DNA of 64,000 bases from positions 124,001 through 188,000 of the forward strand of contig JANQRF010000004.1 in assembly GCA_028289285.1 (NCBI GenBank). The letters run 5' to 3'. How positions within the stretch are numbered: the stretch's first letter is position 1; every line of letters starts with the position of its first letter. The notes under the pieces were generated by a model, which was given only the letters and a program-made list of their open reading frames with translations, was not told where the DNA came from and did no database searches. This document shows, in pieces, positions 16,526 to 25,796 of the stretch. The DNA is from Alphaproteobacteria bacterium. Lineage in GTDB: Bacteria; Pseudomonadota; Alphaproteobacteria; Micavibrionales; Micavibrionaceae. Made by a program: the position numbers and the translations under genes.

Positions 16526-18331
16526 ATGACAGAGGCAATACAAAACACCGATGATCAAAATACGCCTGCACAGGGGAAAACACCCTCTGTGTCGTCAGCG
16601 CTCAATAAGGTACGTATTCTGTTAAATGTCTCAGATAAGCGTACGCTTGCTCTCATTGGCTGTTTCGCGCTTGCTGTGTCTGTTTTAGAAGTTGCCACAG
16701 CATCTACAGTGGTTTTGTTCGGGCAGGCCTTAAATGATCCGGAGGCCGGACGAGATATTTTGGCTAAGATTGGTCTTGGGCAGGACATGGATGCGGATAA
16801 AATTCTGGTCTTTACGGCGCTCTTGGTTGGAGGTGTTTATCTTATAAAAAGCGTTATCACAGCGGCCGAAGCTTTTTTCCAAAATTTTTCCATTCAAAAT
16901 ATGAGCTATAATTTTAAAAACAGATTGCTCGAAAAATATGCCTTTGCAGATTACGCATCCTATTTAATGCGTAATTCATCCTATAATTCACGTGTGGTCG
17001 GCGGAGACGCAGACCAGGTTTTTTCAGTCGCAATGTTATCTATTGCGACCCTTATCTCGGAATCGATTGTCTTTATCTGTCTTGTCGGGTTGATCATTTA
17101 TATCAATCCATCTTTAGCTCTTGCCATTTTTTGCGTTGGAGGCCTTCTGGCATTTGGAGTGAGTAAATTTTTACTGCCGCATTTTTACAGATGGGGCATG
17201 GGCGCCCGTGATGCATCGCTCATGAGCTGGCAAAATCTGCTCCAGTTTTTTCATGGATTTAAAGACATTGTTTTATTTGGAAAGCGTACAGCATTTATCG
17301 ATCAGTATAGATCATACGCGCGTCGTCATGCTCGGCTTTCCGCCATTCAGGCCAGTGCCAAAGCAATGCCGCGGATTGTCATCGAAATTTTATTTGTCGG
17401 GATGTTTGTCGGCGTTATTTGTTTTCTGGCCTATACCGGGCAGCCTTTAACATCCATGGTGGGAACGCTTGGTGCTTATCTGTATGCAGGTTTCCGTCTC
17501 ATGCCGGGCCTTAACCGGATTATTACGCATCTTAATACATTCAAGTCGACAATTCCATCCATTGAACGGGTTTATGAAGAATATGTATCCGTCAGTACGC
17601 CTGAAAATTATCAGGATGTAAAAGAGTTTGAGTTTAAATCTGATATTAAGCTTACTGATATTCATTTCCAGTATAAGGGCACTGAACTGCAGGCGCTAAA
17701 AAATATTAATCTAGAGATTCAAAAAGGGGAGCGGATCGGCATTGCCGGGCAAACCGGATCAGGAAAATCAACTTTAGTTGATCTGATTTTAGGGCTTTTA
17801 AAACCCCAAAGCGGACAAATTTTGGTGGATGGAAAATATCCCGTATGTTCAAGGCAGTGGCATGCGCAGATCGGTTATGTGGCCCAAAGCCTGTATCTGA
17901 CGGATGACACAATTGAGGCCAATATTGCTTTTGGAGAAAGGCCGGAGCAGGTTGATCGACGCCGCCTTGAAAAAGCCGTCGAAGATGCGCAGTTATCGGA
18001 TCTTATTCAAAAACTCCCGGAAGGTTTGAAAACCATTGCAGGCGAGCGCGGCGTGCGGCTGTCCGGCGGAGAGCGTCAGCGGGTCGCGATTGCACGCGCT
18101 TTATACCGGGGGCCGGAAGTTTTGATTTTTGATGAGGCAACATCTGCGCTGGACCACGAAACGGAAAAGCGTTTGATGGAGACAATTGACCGGGTAAGCC
18201 GGAACCATACGGTGATTATGATTGCGCACCGTCTTTCGACCTTAAGAAATTGTGACCGGGTCGTAAAGATGAAGGACGGATCTATTGAGTCGATAGAACA
18301 GCAAGTAGAAAATCAAAAACAGGCTGGTTGA
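16526..18331 (+). CDS. ABC transporter, fused permease and ATPase (PglK/MsbA-like flippase)
   Basis: A 601-residue half transporter. Residues about 40-330 contain six hydrophobic helices; residues 370-590 are the ATPase, with Walker A GQTGSGKST (408-416), LSGGERQRVAIARAL signature (from about 512), Walker B VLIFDEATSALD and the H-loop IAHRLST. The permease segment resembles PglK-type flippases of lipid-linked oligosaccharides more than peptide exporters. It heads the long plus-strand sugar operon, one base before the cytidylyltransferase, so it likely flips the finished lipid-linked glycan. No Wzx/Wzy pair is seen in the window. Confidence 0.88.
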   Translation: MTEAIQNTDDQNTPAQGKTPSVSSALNKVRILLNVSDKRTLALIGCFALAVSVLEVATASTVVLFGQALNDPEAGRDILAKIGLGQDMDADKILVFTALLVGGVYLIKSVITAAEAFFQNFSIQNMSYNFKNRLLEKYAFADYASYLMRNSSYNSRVVGGDADQVFSVAMLSIATLISESIVFICLVGLIIYINPSLALAIFCVGGLLAFGVSKFLLPHFYRWGMGARDASLMSWQNLLQFFHGFKDIVLFGKRTAFIDQYRSYARRHARLSAIQASAKAMPRIVIEILFVGMFVGVICFLAYTGQPLTSMVGTLGAYLYAGFRLMPGLNRIITHLNTFKSTIPSIERVYEEYVSVSTPENYQDVKEFEFKSDIKLTDIHFQYKGTELQALKNINLEIQKGERIGIAGQTGSGKSTLVDLILGLLKPQSGQILVDGKYPVCSRQWHAQIGYVAQSLYLTDDTIEANIAFGERPEQVDRRRLEKAVEDAQLSDLIQKLPEGLKTIAGERGVRLSGGERQRVAIARALYRGPEVLIFDEATSALDHETEKRLMETIDRVSRNHTVIMIAHRLSTLRNCDRVVKMKDGSIESIEQQVENQKQAG

Positions 18332-18332
18332 T

Positions 18333-18989
18333 ATGATCAATATTTTTATTCAGGCCCGCATGAGCTCAAAAAGATTTCCGGGTAAAATGCTGGCCGATTT
18401 TAAAGGGAAGCCATTGATTGATCATGTTGTTGAAAGATGCGCCGCGGCTTCCGGTGTAGACCAGGTTGTTGTTTTGACGAGCGCGGAAAGCTCGGATGAT
18501 CTACTGGCTATGCATGTTGAAAAAGAAGGTCACAGGGTCTTTCGCGGTGATCTAGACAATGTGTTCTTACGGTTTCAAAAAGCGGCGCAGGAATATCCAT
18601 GTGACGCTTTTGTACGTATTAATGGGGACAGCCCTTTAATCGCCCCTGAGCTGATTACGCATATGATAAAGACGGCAAATGAAAATGGGTGCGATTTTTT
18701 ATCAAATGTGAAAGAAAAAACCTTTCCCAAGGGGCAGAGTATTGAGCTTATCAAAACGGATATATTTCAATCCGTTGATGCATCGTCTTTGACGCCGGAG
18801 CAGGCAGAACATGTGATGCCGTATTTTTATGAGCATACAGCAGATTATGTATGTTGTTTTCCGGCTTTAAAAAACAGTATGCGCCATCTCAATATGTGTG
18901 TTGATGTGCCCGAAGATATCAAAAGACTGTCTTCGGAGGAAATTGAATATAGGTTTAAAGCAGAGGATATATGCCAAGATCAGCTTTAA
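18333..18989 (+). CDS. SpsF/NeuA-type cytidylyltransferase
   Basis: A 218-residue nucleotidyltransferase. The N-terminal signature IFIQARMSSKRFPGKMLADF gives the Arg-Lys nucleotide-binding loop of the CMP-acylneuraminate/SpsF group, and VRINGDSPLIAPELI carries the metal-binding Asp. It likely activates a 3-deoxy-nonulosonic or related acid with CTP. It overlaps the downstream oxidoreductase start by 19 bases. The family is broad; KDO-like or spore-coat-type acids are alternatives to sialic-type ones. Confidence 0.85.
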   Translation: MINIFIQARMSSKRFPGKMLADFKGKPLIDHVVERCAAASGVDQVVVLTSAESSDDLLAMHVEKEGHRVFRGDLDNVFLRFQKAAQEYPCDAFVRINGDSPLIAPELITHMIKTANENGCDFLSNVKEKTFPKGQSIELIKTDIFQSVDASSLTPEQAEHVMPYFYEHTADYVCCFPALKNSMRHLNMCVDVPEDIKRLSSEEIEYRFKAEDICQDQL

Positions 18990-19984
18990 AATCTGCTGTT
19001 ATCGGCCTCGGCGTTGGAGAGCAGCATGCACTTGCACTCCTGCGGGATCCGCGCTGTGAGCTTGCCTATGTGTCTGACTTGGATGAAGTGCGCGCACAGA
19101 ATTTTATTCAAGCGCAGGGCGGGCAGAAAATCGAATTGCGGTCTTTTCCGAAGATTGTAAGCGATGAGTCCACACAGCTTGTCTCAATTGCTTCTTATGA
19201 TGAAGATCATTTCGCGCAGGTTTCCGAGCTTTTAAAAACAGGTAAACATGTCTTTGTTGAAAAGCCGCTTTGCCAGACGCGCGCAGAGCTGGAAGATTTA
19301 TTTCAGCTTTGGACGCGGCATCCAAAAGCGCTTGGGTCAAATCTGGTTTTACGCAAAGCGCCGCTTTATCTGAAGCTCAAAGAGATGATTGATACGGGCG
19401 ATCTCGGTGAGATTTATGCCTTTGACGGGGATTATCTCTATGGGCGGCTGCATAAAATTACTGAAGGCTGGCGCGCCAAAACAGATAACTATTCCGTGAT
19501 GGAAGGCGGCGGTATTCATATCATCGATCTGATGCTGTGGCTCACCGGGCAAAAACCGTCCCGTGTCAGTACGCTTGGTAATAAGATCGCCAGCCGGGAG
19601 ACAGATTTTCAATATAATGATTATATGTGCAGCCAGTTTGAGTTTGAGAGCGGCCTGATCGGGCGGATTACAGCTAATTTCGGATGCGTCCACCGGCATC
19701 ATCATGTGATCCGGATTTTTGGCACCAAGGGTACCTTTATCTATGATGATCAGGGTCCGCGCATTCACTGGAGCCGGGAAGAAGACAGCGCAGCCGAATC
19801 CTTAAATGATAATCCGCTGCCCGAACATAAGGGCGTTCTGCTCCCTGAATTTATTGATAAATTGCTCGAAAATGATATAAAAGACGCCGCTTACAGAGAA
19901 TTTAACCTGATGAGCGTGGTGTTAAGTGCCAGTGAAGCACTTGGGGCCGACGCTCCGATACATATAGAGTATGTCACATGCTAA
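18971..19984 (+). CDS. Gfo/Idh/MocA-family sugar oxidoreductase
   Basis: A 337-residue NAD(P)-dependent dehydrogenase. The N-terminal Rossmann domain has AVIGLGVGEQHALAL; the EKPLCQTRAEL segment (about residues 97-107) carries the conserved Glu-Lys-Pro; the C-terminal alpha/beta domain includes GGGIHIIDLMLWLTG, where the His/Asp residues form the active site. GAGGATAT precedes the ATG. In nonulosonic-type loci such enzymes oxidise or isomerise a nucleotide-linked or free amino sugar; the substrate here is unresolved. Confidence 0.88.
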   Translation: MPRSALKSAVIGLGVGEQHALALLRDPRCELAYVSDLDEVRAQNFIQAQGGQKIELRSFPKIVSDESTQLVSIASYDEDHFAQVSELLKTGKHVFVEKPLCQTRAELEDLFQLWTRHPKALGSNLVLRKAPLYLKLKEMIDTGDLGEIYAFDGDYLYGRLHKITEGWRAKTDNYSVMEGGGIHIIDLMLWLTGQKPSRVSTLGNKIASRETDFQYNDYMCSQFEFESGLIGRITANFGCVHRHHHVIRIFGTKGTFIYDDQGPRIHWSREEDSAAESLNDNPLPEHKGVLLPEFIDKLLENDIKDAAYREFNLMSVVLSASEALGADAPIHIEYVTC

Positions 19985-21171
19985 ATGCGAAACCTGCTGA
20001 AGAGCAAAACCAAATAGCTGAAAATCAAAAAGAAATTCCTTTTGGCCGGCCATGGATTGAGGACGCCGAGCGCGCGGCCGTGATGAAGGTGCTGGAGGGG
20101 CATATCCTGACCCACGGGCCTTTATGCCATCAGTTTGAAGATGATTTTGCAGCCTATGTCGGCGGCGGTAAAGCGGTCACGACAAGCTCGTGCATGGCGG
20201 CGCTGCATTTAAGCGTGCTGCATTTCGGTCTTGGGCCGGGTGATGAAGTGCTTGTCCCGGCTCAAACCCATGTTGCGACCGTGCATGCGGTTGAGATTGT
20301 CGGCGCGACGCCTGTTTTTGTCGATTGCGAGCTTGAGACCGGCAATATGGATCTGGATATTTTGGAATCCAAAATCACGCCTAAAACAAAAGCGATTGTG
20401 CTTGTACATTATGTCGGCATTCCGATGCAAATGGACCGTGTGTGTGATTTGGCACAAAAGCATAATCTGCATGTGATTGAAGATTGCGCGCTGGCCGTTG
20501 GCAGTTTTTATAAAGGCAAACATGTCGGCCTTTGGGGGAATACCGGGTGTTTTTCGTTTTACCCGGTCAAACATATTACAACCGCTGAAGGCGGGATGCT
20601 GATTTCCAAAGATGAAAAAACAGCAACAGCCATTCAGAATTTCAGGGCCTTTAATTACGACCGCTCTTTTACCGAGCGGAAAATTCCAGGCGTCTATGAT
20701 GTGATTGGGGTGGGCCTGAATTACCGGATGAGTGAGCTGCAGGCTGCGCTGGGCGTAACGCAGGTTGCCAAGCTTGACCGCATTCAGGCCAAGCGCGCTG
20801 AAAATTTTAAAGCGCTGAAAGCCTCACTGGAAAAGGTAAAAGGCGTACGGCATGTTCTGGACAGCAATCACCCGGAGGGGCAAAGCAGCTATTACTGTGT
20901 GATTGCTATTTTGGAAGAAGAGATTGCGCAAAAGCGAAACGATATCGTTTTGGCGCTTACTGCAGATAAAGTCGGTTGCAGTATTTATTATCCGCAGCCC
21001 GTGCCGCGCATGAAATATTATGCAGGCAAGTATGATACGGATGCAGGGGATTATAAAAATGCCGCCGTGATTAGTGATGCATCTATCGCGCTGCCGGTTG
21101 GACCGCATTTAGATACCGAAGATATGGCGGTTATTGCAGAGAATTTAAAACAGAAAATAGAAAGCATTTAA
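19978..21171 (+). CDS. DegT/DnrJ/EryC1/StrS-family sugar aminotransferase
   Basis: A 397-residue PLP enzyme. The Schiff-base lysine sits in FSFYPVKHITTAEGGML (about residues 194-210), the PLP-binding Asp in VIEDCALAVGS, and the N terminus has VTTSSCMAALHLS. It transfers an amino group from glutamate to a keto sugar, probably the 4-amino step of a nucleotide-linked amino-deoxy sugar feeding the acid synthase downstream (PseC/LegC/SpsC role). It overlaps the oxidoreductase by seven bases and precedes the SDR by one base. Confidence 0.92.
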   Translation: MLNAKPAEEQNQIAENQKEIPFGRPWIEDAERAAVMKVLEGHILTHGPLCHQFEDDFAAYVGGGKAVTTSSCMAALHLSVLHFGLGPGDEVLVPAQTHVATVHAVEIVGATPVFVDCELETGNMDLDILESKITPKTKAIVLVHYVGIPMQMDRVCDLAQKHNLHVIEDCALAVGSFYKGKHVGLWGNTGCFSFYPVKHITTAEGGMLISKDEKTATAIQNFRAFNYDRSFTERKIPGVYDVIGVGLNYRMSELQAALGVTQVAKLDRIQAKRAENFKALKASLEKVKGVRHVLDSNHPEGQSSYYCVIAILEEEIAQKRNDIVLALTADKVGCSIYYPQPVPRMKYYAGKYDTDAGDYKNAAVISDASIALPVGPHLDTEDMAVIAENLKQKIESI

Positions 21172-21172
21172 A

Positions 21173-22207
21173 ATGACGCAAATGACACGAGTTAAAAATA
21201 TGCGCATTGCGCTTGTCGGCGGGGCCGGCTTCATCGGTCATAATTTGGCGCTGGCGCTGAATAAAATGGGCGCGCATGTCGATATTATTGACAGTCTTCA
21301 GGTCAATAACATGTATTCCCTGTCGCAAAATTTTAAAGATCCGGACGATCAAAGGTTTTATATGGATATTTTAAATGAGCGTATGGACCTTTTACGCATT
21401 GCCGGGATCCAAACCCACATGCAGGACGCGCGCGATTATCACGCACTGAGCCGTATTCTCACAGATATTAAGCCGGATGTGGTTGTACAGCTCGCGGCGG
21501 TCTCGCATGCCAACCGGTCCAATAAAGACCCGTACAGCACGTTCGATCACAGTTTGCGCACACTTGAAAATGCGCTTGATGCATGCCGTGATGATATTAA
21601 ACAATTTATCTTTTTCTCTTCGAGTATGGTATACGGCCATTTCCCGGAAGAGGCGGTAACAGAAGATACCGAATGTAATCCGCTGGGCATTTACGGTGCA
21701 CTGAAATTTGCAGGTGAAAAAATCGTGATTGCCTATAACCAGGTTTTCGATATGCCCTATACGATTATCCGCCCGTCTGCCCTGTATGGGGAGCGCTGCA
21801 TTAGCCGGCGTGTCGGCCAGATTTTTCTTGAAAATGCTTTGCGTGGAAAGAATGTGACTATTCATGGGGATGGAACGGACAAGCTTGATTTCACTTATAT
21901 TCAGGATTTGATTCAAGGTGTTGTGAAATCGATTGAACATCCGGGCGGAAAAAACCAGATCTTTAATATTACAACCGGGCAGGGCCGGGAAATTAAAGAG
22001 ATGGCAGAGCTTGTTCAAAAAAGCTTCCCGGGCATTGAGGTAGAATATCAGGCCAAAGATAACCTCACGCCTGATCGCGGGACGCTGTCGATTGAAAAGG
22101 CGCGTAAGCTGATTGGCTATGAGCCGGAGTTCTATCTTGAAAAAGGCTATCAGCGCTATATTGACTGGTATAAAGATTTCGGAGACCGTCAGCGTGCAGC
22201 TGCATAA
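21173..22207 (+). CDS. Extended SDR (NAD-dependent epimerase/dehydratase)
   Basis: A 344-residue extended SDR: ALVGGAGFIGHNLALAL at the N terminus, SSSMVYGHFPE with the catalytic Ser, and GIYGALKFAGEK with the Tyr-x3-Lys pair. DFTYIQDLIQG matches the nucleotide-sugar-binding part. It may be the dehydratase or epimerase that creates the keto or epimeric substrate for the adjacent aminotransferase. Two downstream ATGs (21182 and 21200) are possible alternative starts; MRIALVGG at 21200 would give the most family-like N terminus. Confidence 0.88.
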   Translation: MTQMTRVKNMRIALVGGAGFIGHNLALALNKMGAHVDIIDSLQVNNMYSLSQNFKDPDDQRFYMDILNERMDLLRIAGIQTHMQDARDYHALSRILTDIKPDVVVQLAAVSHANRSNKDPYSTFDHSLRTLENALDACRDDIKQFIFFSSSMVYGHFPEEAVTEDTECNPLGIYGALKFAGEKIVIAYNQVFDMPYTIIRPSALYGERCISRRVGQIFLENALRGKNVTIHGDGTDKLDFTYIQDLIQGVVKSIEHPGGKNQIFNITTGQGREIKEMAELVQKSFPGIEVEYQAKDNLTPDRGTLSIEKARKLIGYEPEFYLEKGYQRYIDWYKDFGDRQRAAA

Positions 22208-22862
22208 GGATGACTGGCTGTCTCAGTTTTTTGAGCATGGTGCCTATACTCTAAAACCACCTTTATCTTGTGAAGATATAGACCTGCCTAATGCTTTTGT
22301 GAGTGCAAAAGTTCAAAGCGAAGATGAAAATATTCTTGATCATTTACAGCAAAAAGGTTTTCAGCACATAGAAACGCTAAATACCTACGCACAAAAAGAA
22401 CTGGTACAAAAACAAAGTGGTAAGGTGTTTGATATCAGGTTTGCCCGCGCGGCGGATGAGGAACAAGTCAGGCAGATCGCAGGCGCGGCCTTTACCTCCT
22501 CTCGTTTTTATACAGATCCACACATTGCGAATGAGGTTGCATCAAAAATCAAATCGGACTGGGCCGGGAATTTTTTTAAAGGGATGCGTGGAGACAAGAT
22601 GATTATCACCGAACAAGATGGTGAGCTGACAGGCTTCCTGCTTCTCATCGGTAATGTGATTGATTTGATTGCGGTCTCTGAGCAGCATCTGCAAAAGGGA
22701 AAAGCACGTGCGCTGATCGGATTTGCAAATGATGACGTTGGTCTTTTGAAAGCAGGTACACAGGCAAAAAATGGGGCCTCTTTGGCGCTATATAAAGCCT
22801 GTGGGTTTGAGCTTGAGAATATACAATATGTTCTGCATAAATATTACAACGAGGATATATAA
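22194..22862 (+). CDS. GNAT-family N-acetyltransferase (WecD/SpsD-like)
   Basis: A 222-residue protein whose C-terminal half has the GNAT acetyl-CoA fold: FDIRFARAADEEQVRQIA, GELTGFLLLIG, then a C-terminal KNGASLALYKACGFELEN segment like that in WecD. I choose GTG at 22194 because GGAG (22181-22184) lies nine bases upstream; an ATG-started extension back to 22113 would run deep inside the SDR gene. It probably acetylates the amino group installed by the upstream aminotransferase. The canonical Q/RxxGxG/A loop is poorly preserved (HLQKGKARALI). It shares the base of its TAA with the ATG of the NeuB gene (TAATG). Confidence 0.8.
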   Translation: MQLHKDDWLSQFFEHGAYTLKPPLSCEDIDLPNAFVSAKVQSEDENILDHLQQKGFQHIETLNTYAQKELVQKQSGKVFDIRFARAADEEQVRQIAGAAFTSSRFYTDPHIANEVASKIKSDWAGNFFKGMRGDKMIITEQDGELTGFLLLIGNVIDLIAVSEQHLQKGKARALIGFANDDVGLLKAGTQAKNGASLALYKACGFELENIQYVLHKYYNEDI

Positions 22863-23890
22863 TGAACCTGTTTGGAAAAGATCTGACAAAAGATATTGCA
22901 ATTATCGCCGAGATTGGTGTCAACCATGAGGGGGATTATGCGCAGGCTGAAAAAATGCTGCGCATGGCAGCGCAGGCAGGCGCTGATGCGGTTAAGTTTC
23001 AATCCTATACCTCTATGCGTTTTGTTGGATCGCGTGATCCCGACAGATTGGCGCAGGTTGAAGGGCGCGCTTTGAGTCTGGAACAATTTCAGTCTTTGGC
23101 AAAACTGGCAGATGAGCTCGGCGTGTCTTTTATTTCAACACCTGTCACAGAAGATTGGATAGAAAAGCTAAATCCGTTTGTGCCGGCCTTCAAAATTGCA
23201 AGTGGAGATATTACATTTGAACCTGTTATTCGCGCAGCGGCAAAAACCGGAAAGCCTGTGATTATTTCGACGGGGTCAGCAACACTGGAAGAGGTGGATC
23301 AGGCTGTTTCCTGGATGAAGGATGAGGTTGGAGAAAATAATCTTAAGGATCGCCTTATCATCATGCAATGTATCTGTGCCTATCCGACACCTGTTGAGCA
23401 GGCCAATGTACGGACCGTTCCATTCTTTAAAGAGCGTTACGGATTATTTACGGGATATTCCAATCATATTATCGGCATGAACGCTGCGTTAGCTGCAGTT
23501 GCCGTTGGCGCAGATGTGATTGAGGTGCATTTCACAGATCAAAAAGAGGGACGCGACTTCAGGGATCATAGCTTATCTTTTGATGAAAAAGATCTCGGTG
23601 AATTTGTTGCGTGCGCACGGGATATACGCAGCGCGCTTGGATCTCAGGAAAAAACGATACAACCTTGCGAACTGGACCCTGCACTTGTGCGTAAAGGCAT
23701 TATCGCAGCTCATGATCTTGAAGCCGGAAGCGTGCTCACCGAGGCTGATTTGATGTTTGCCCGCCCGGCCGATGAAATTCCGTCCGGGGAAATCAGCAGC
23801 TTGATTGGAAAGACCTTGAATGCCTCTTACAAAAAAGGCGAGCAGATTAAGCGCGGTGACGTGCAAGGTCTCACTGCAAAAGCTGCTTAA
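22862..23890 (+). CDS. NeuB-family nonulosonic acid synthase with SAF domain
   Basis: A 342-residue enzyme with an N-terminal TIM barrel and a C-terminal antifreeze-like SAF domain (from about residue 278). Family motifs: IAEIGVNHEGD, VKFQSYT, FISTPV, FKIASGDI, IISTGSAT and CAYPTP. It would condense phosphoenolpyruvate with an N-acetyl amino sugar to form a nine-carbon (or similar) 3-deoxy acid. The usual E-K/R-H-F and PDH-type segment is altered here to EVHFTD and FRDHSLS, so substrate specificity may differ from NeuB, PseI and LegI. It begins inside the preceding stop codon. Confidence 0.9.
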   Translation: MNLFGKDLTKDIAIIAEIGVNHEGDYAQAEKMLRMAAQAGADAVKFQSYTSMRFVGSRDPDRLAQVEGRALSLEQFQSLAKLADELGVSFISTPVTEDWIEKLNPFVPAFKIASGDITFEPVIRAAAKTGKPVIISTGSATLEEVDQAVSWMKDEVGENNLKDRLIIMQCICAYPTPVEQANVRTVPFFKERYGLFTGYSNHIIGMNAALAAVAVGADVIEVHFTDQKEGRDFRDHSLSFDEKDLGEFVACARDIRSALGSQEKTIQPCELDPALVRKGIIAAHDLEAGSVLTEADLMFARPADEIPSGEISSLIGKTLNASYKKGEQIKRGDVQGLTAKAA

Positions 23891-23928
23891 GTCTCTGATT
23901 TCTCTTTAAAAATATTCATATTCCGGGC

Positions 23929-23956
23929 TTGCAATTAAGGCGCGCAGCCGTACTAT
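23929..23956 (+). promoter_or_regulatory. Possible leaderless promoter of asnB
   Basis: TTGCAA (23929-23934) and TACTAT (23951-23956) are separated by 16 bases. The ATG at 23964 is only eight bases from the end of the -10-like hexamer, so transcription would start at or next to the start codon. No Shine-Dalgarno is visible. Pattern match only. Confidence 0.35.
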
Positions 23957-23963
23957 GGCCGCT

Positions 23964-25796
23964 ATGTGCGGCATTGCTGGATATTTTGGCCCGAAAAAAA
24001 TCGAACAGGGGCGGATTGACCGGGCGCTGGGGCTGATGGCCCGGCGTGGCCCGGATGGCCAAAATGCGCGCCAGATTGATCTGGATCAGGAGAAAAACTG
24101 CGCGCTTTTGCATTCACGCCTCAGCATCATTGATCTGGAGGCGCGTTCCGATCAGCCTTTTGCCTATAAAAATCTTATTCTGAGCTATAACGGCGAAATT
24201 TATAATTATCTTGAAGTGCGTACAGAGCTCCAAAAGCTTGGGCATGTGTTTGAAACGGAATCAGATACGGAAGTTCTTATTCATGCGCTTGAAGAATGGG
24301 GCAAAGAGGCGCTGAATAAAGTTGAAGGTATGTTCGCATTTGCCTTGTTGGATACGCGGACGGGCAAGCTGCTTTTGGCGCGTGATCCGTTTGGCGAGAA
24401 ACCGCTTTTTATCTATCAACCTGCACCCGGTGAAATATATTTCGGCTCTGAAGTGAAATTGCTTGCTGCATTATCGGAGAAAAAATTCACACCAAATATC
24501 AACCATATCAGCCGTTTTCTCGTGAACGGCTATAAGGCGCTTTATAAAACGCCGGAACGGTTTTTTGTTGAGGTTAAAGATGTGCCTGCCGGGTCCTGTC
24601 TGGAAATAGATACGCGTGGAAATTTTGTTCAGCAACGTTACTGGCATCCGAATATGGATGTTGATCAGGATATGTCCTTTGAGCAGGCAACAGCACGTAC
24701 CCGTGAGCTTTTCATCCGGTCCATGGAACTTAGATTGCGCGCGGATGTCCCGCTGGCCTTTTGTTTGAGCGGAGGCATTGACTCCAACTCTCTGATTAGT
24801 ATCGCGCGCAGAGAGCTGGATTATGACGTGCATGGCTTTACGATCCTCAATAAAGACAGCCGCTATGAGGAACAGGATATGATTGATGTTGCGGTAAATG
24901 AGCTTGGTGTGAAACATCACGGTGAACCGATTTCAACAGATAACTTTCTTGGAAACCTAAAAGAACTTGTCCGGTATCAGGATGCACCGGTTGCAACGAT
25001 TTCCTTTTATCTCAACTGGTTGCTTCAGGAAAAAATCGCTGCGCATAAATACCGGATATCTGTCAGCGGCACGGCGGCCGATGAAATTTTTTCAGGCTAT
25101 TTTGATCACCAGCTTTTTTATATGCATGATATCAAAGATGATCCGGAGCATCTGAAATTAAGCATCGAAAACTGGAAGCGGGATGTCGGGCCGATTGTCC
25201 GTAATCCATTGTTGCAGGACCCGTACGCCTTTATTGAGCGCCCGTTTGAGCGCGGCCATGCCTATTTGGGCTGCGAAAAATATAGCAGCTATCTGGTTCA
25301 ACCCTGGTCGGAACCCTTTGAAGAAATTTATTACCGCGACGGGCTTTTGCAAAACCGGATGATGAATGAAATTTTCCATGAAGTGACTCCGGTTGTAATG
25401 CATCAGGAAGATTTGAACGCGATGTATCATTCGATTGAAAATCGATCGCCGTTTTTAGATCGTGATTTGTTTGAATTCGCCCATTCCATTCCGGCAAAAC
25501 ATCTTGTGAAAGACGGCAAAGCCAAAATGGTTTTACGTGAAGCGATGCGTGGGATTGTGCCTGACCCAATTCTCGATAATAAACGTAAAGTCGGATTTAA
25601 CGCGCCGATCCATGATTTGCTGGATGTTGATAATCAAGAGGTGCGGGAAGAAGTTTTAAAGGACAGTCCGATCTGGGATGTGGTGCGCAAAGAGCCGATT
25701 AAAGAGATGATTGAAAATAAAGACTCGCCTAATAGTGACAGTAAATTTATTTTTTCATTCTTGGGCTGTAAGATATTTTTGGAAGACTATGCATGA
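23964..25796 (+). CDS. asnB: Asparagine synthase (glutamine-hydrolysing), glycan-locus type
   Basis: A 610-residue class II glutamine amidotransferase. The start at 23964 places Cys at position 2 (MCGIAGYFG), the N-terminal nucleophile required after Met removal; an ATG at 23955 would bury it. The synthetase domain has the PP-loop SGGIDSNSL near residue 270. The reading resembles AsnB paralogues of surface-glycan loci that probably amidate a sugar acid rather than free aspartate. It overlaps the downstream PseA/WbpG-type gene by four bases, hinting at a joint amidation or amidination step. Confidence 0.88.
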   Translation: MCGIAGYFGPKKIEQGRIDRALGLMARRGPDGQNARQIDLDQEKNCALLHSRLSIIDLEARSDQPFAYKNLILSYNGEIYNYLEVRTELQKLGHVFETESDTEVLIHALEEWGKEALNKVEGMFAFALLDTRTGKLLLARDPFGEKPLFIYQPAPGEIYFGSEVKLLAALSEKKFTPNINHISRFLVNGYKALYKTPERFFVEVKDVPAGSCLEIDTRGNFVQQRYWHPNMDVDQDMSFEQATARTRELFIRSMELRLRADVPLAFCLSGGIDSNSLISIARRELDYDVHGFTILNKDSRYEEQDMIDVAVNELGVKHHGEPISTDNFLGNLKELVRYQDAPVATISFYLNWLLQEKIAAHKYRISVSGTAADEIFSGYFDHQLFYMHDIKDDPEHLKLSIENWKRDVGPIVRNPLLQDPYAFIERPFERGHAYLGCEKYSSYLVQPWSEPFEEIYYRDGLLQNRMMNEIFHEVTPVVMHQEDLNAMYHSIENRSPFLDRDLFEFAHSIPAKHLVKDGKAKMVLREAMRGIVPDPILDNKRKVGFNAPIHDLLDVDNQEVREEVLKDSPIWDVVRKEPIKEMIENKDSPNSDSKFIFSFLGCKIFLEDYA

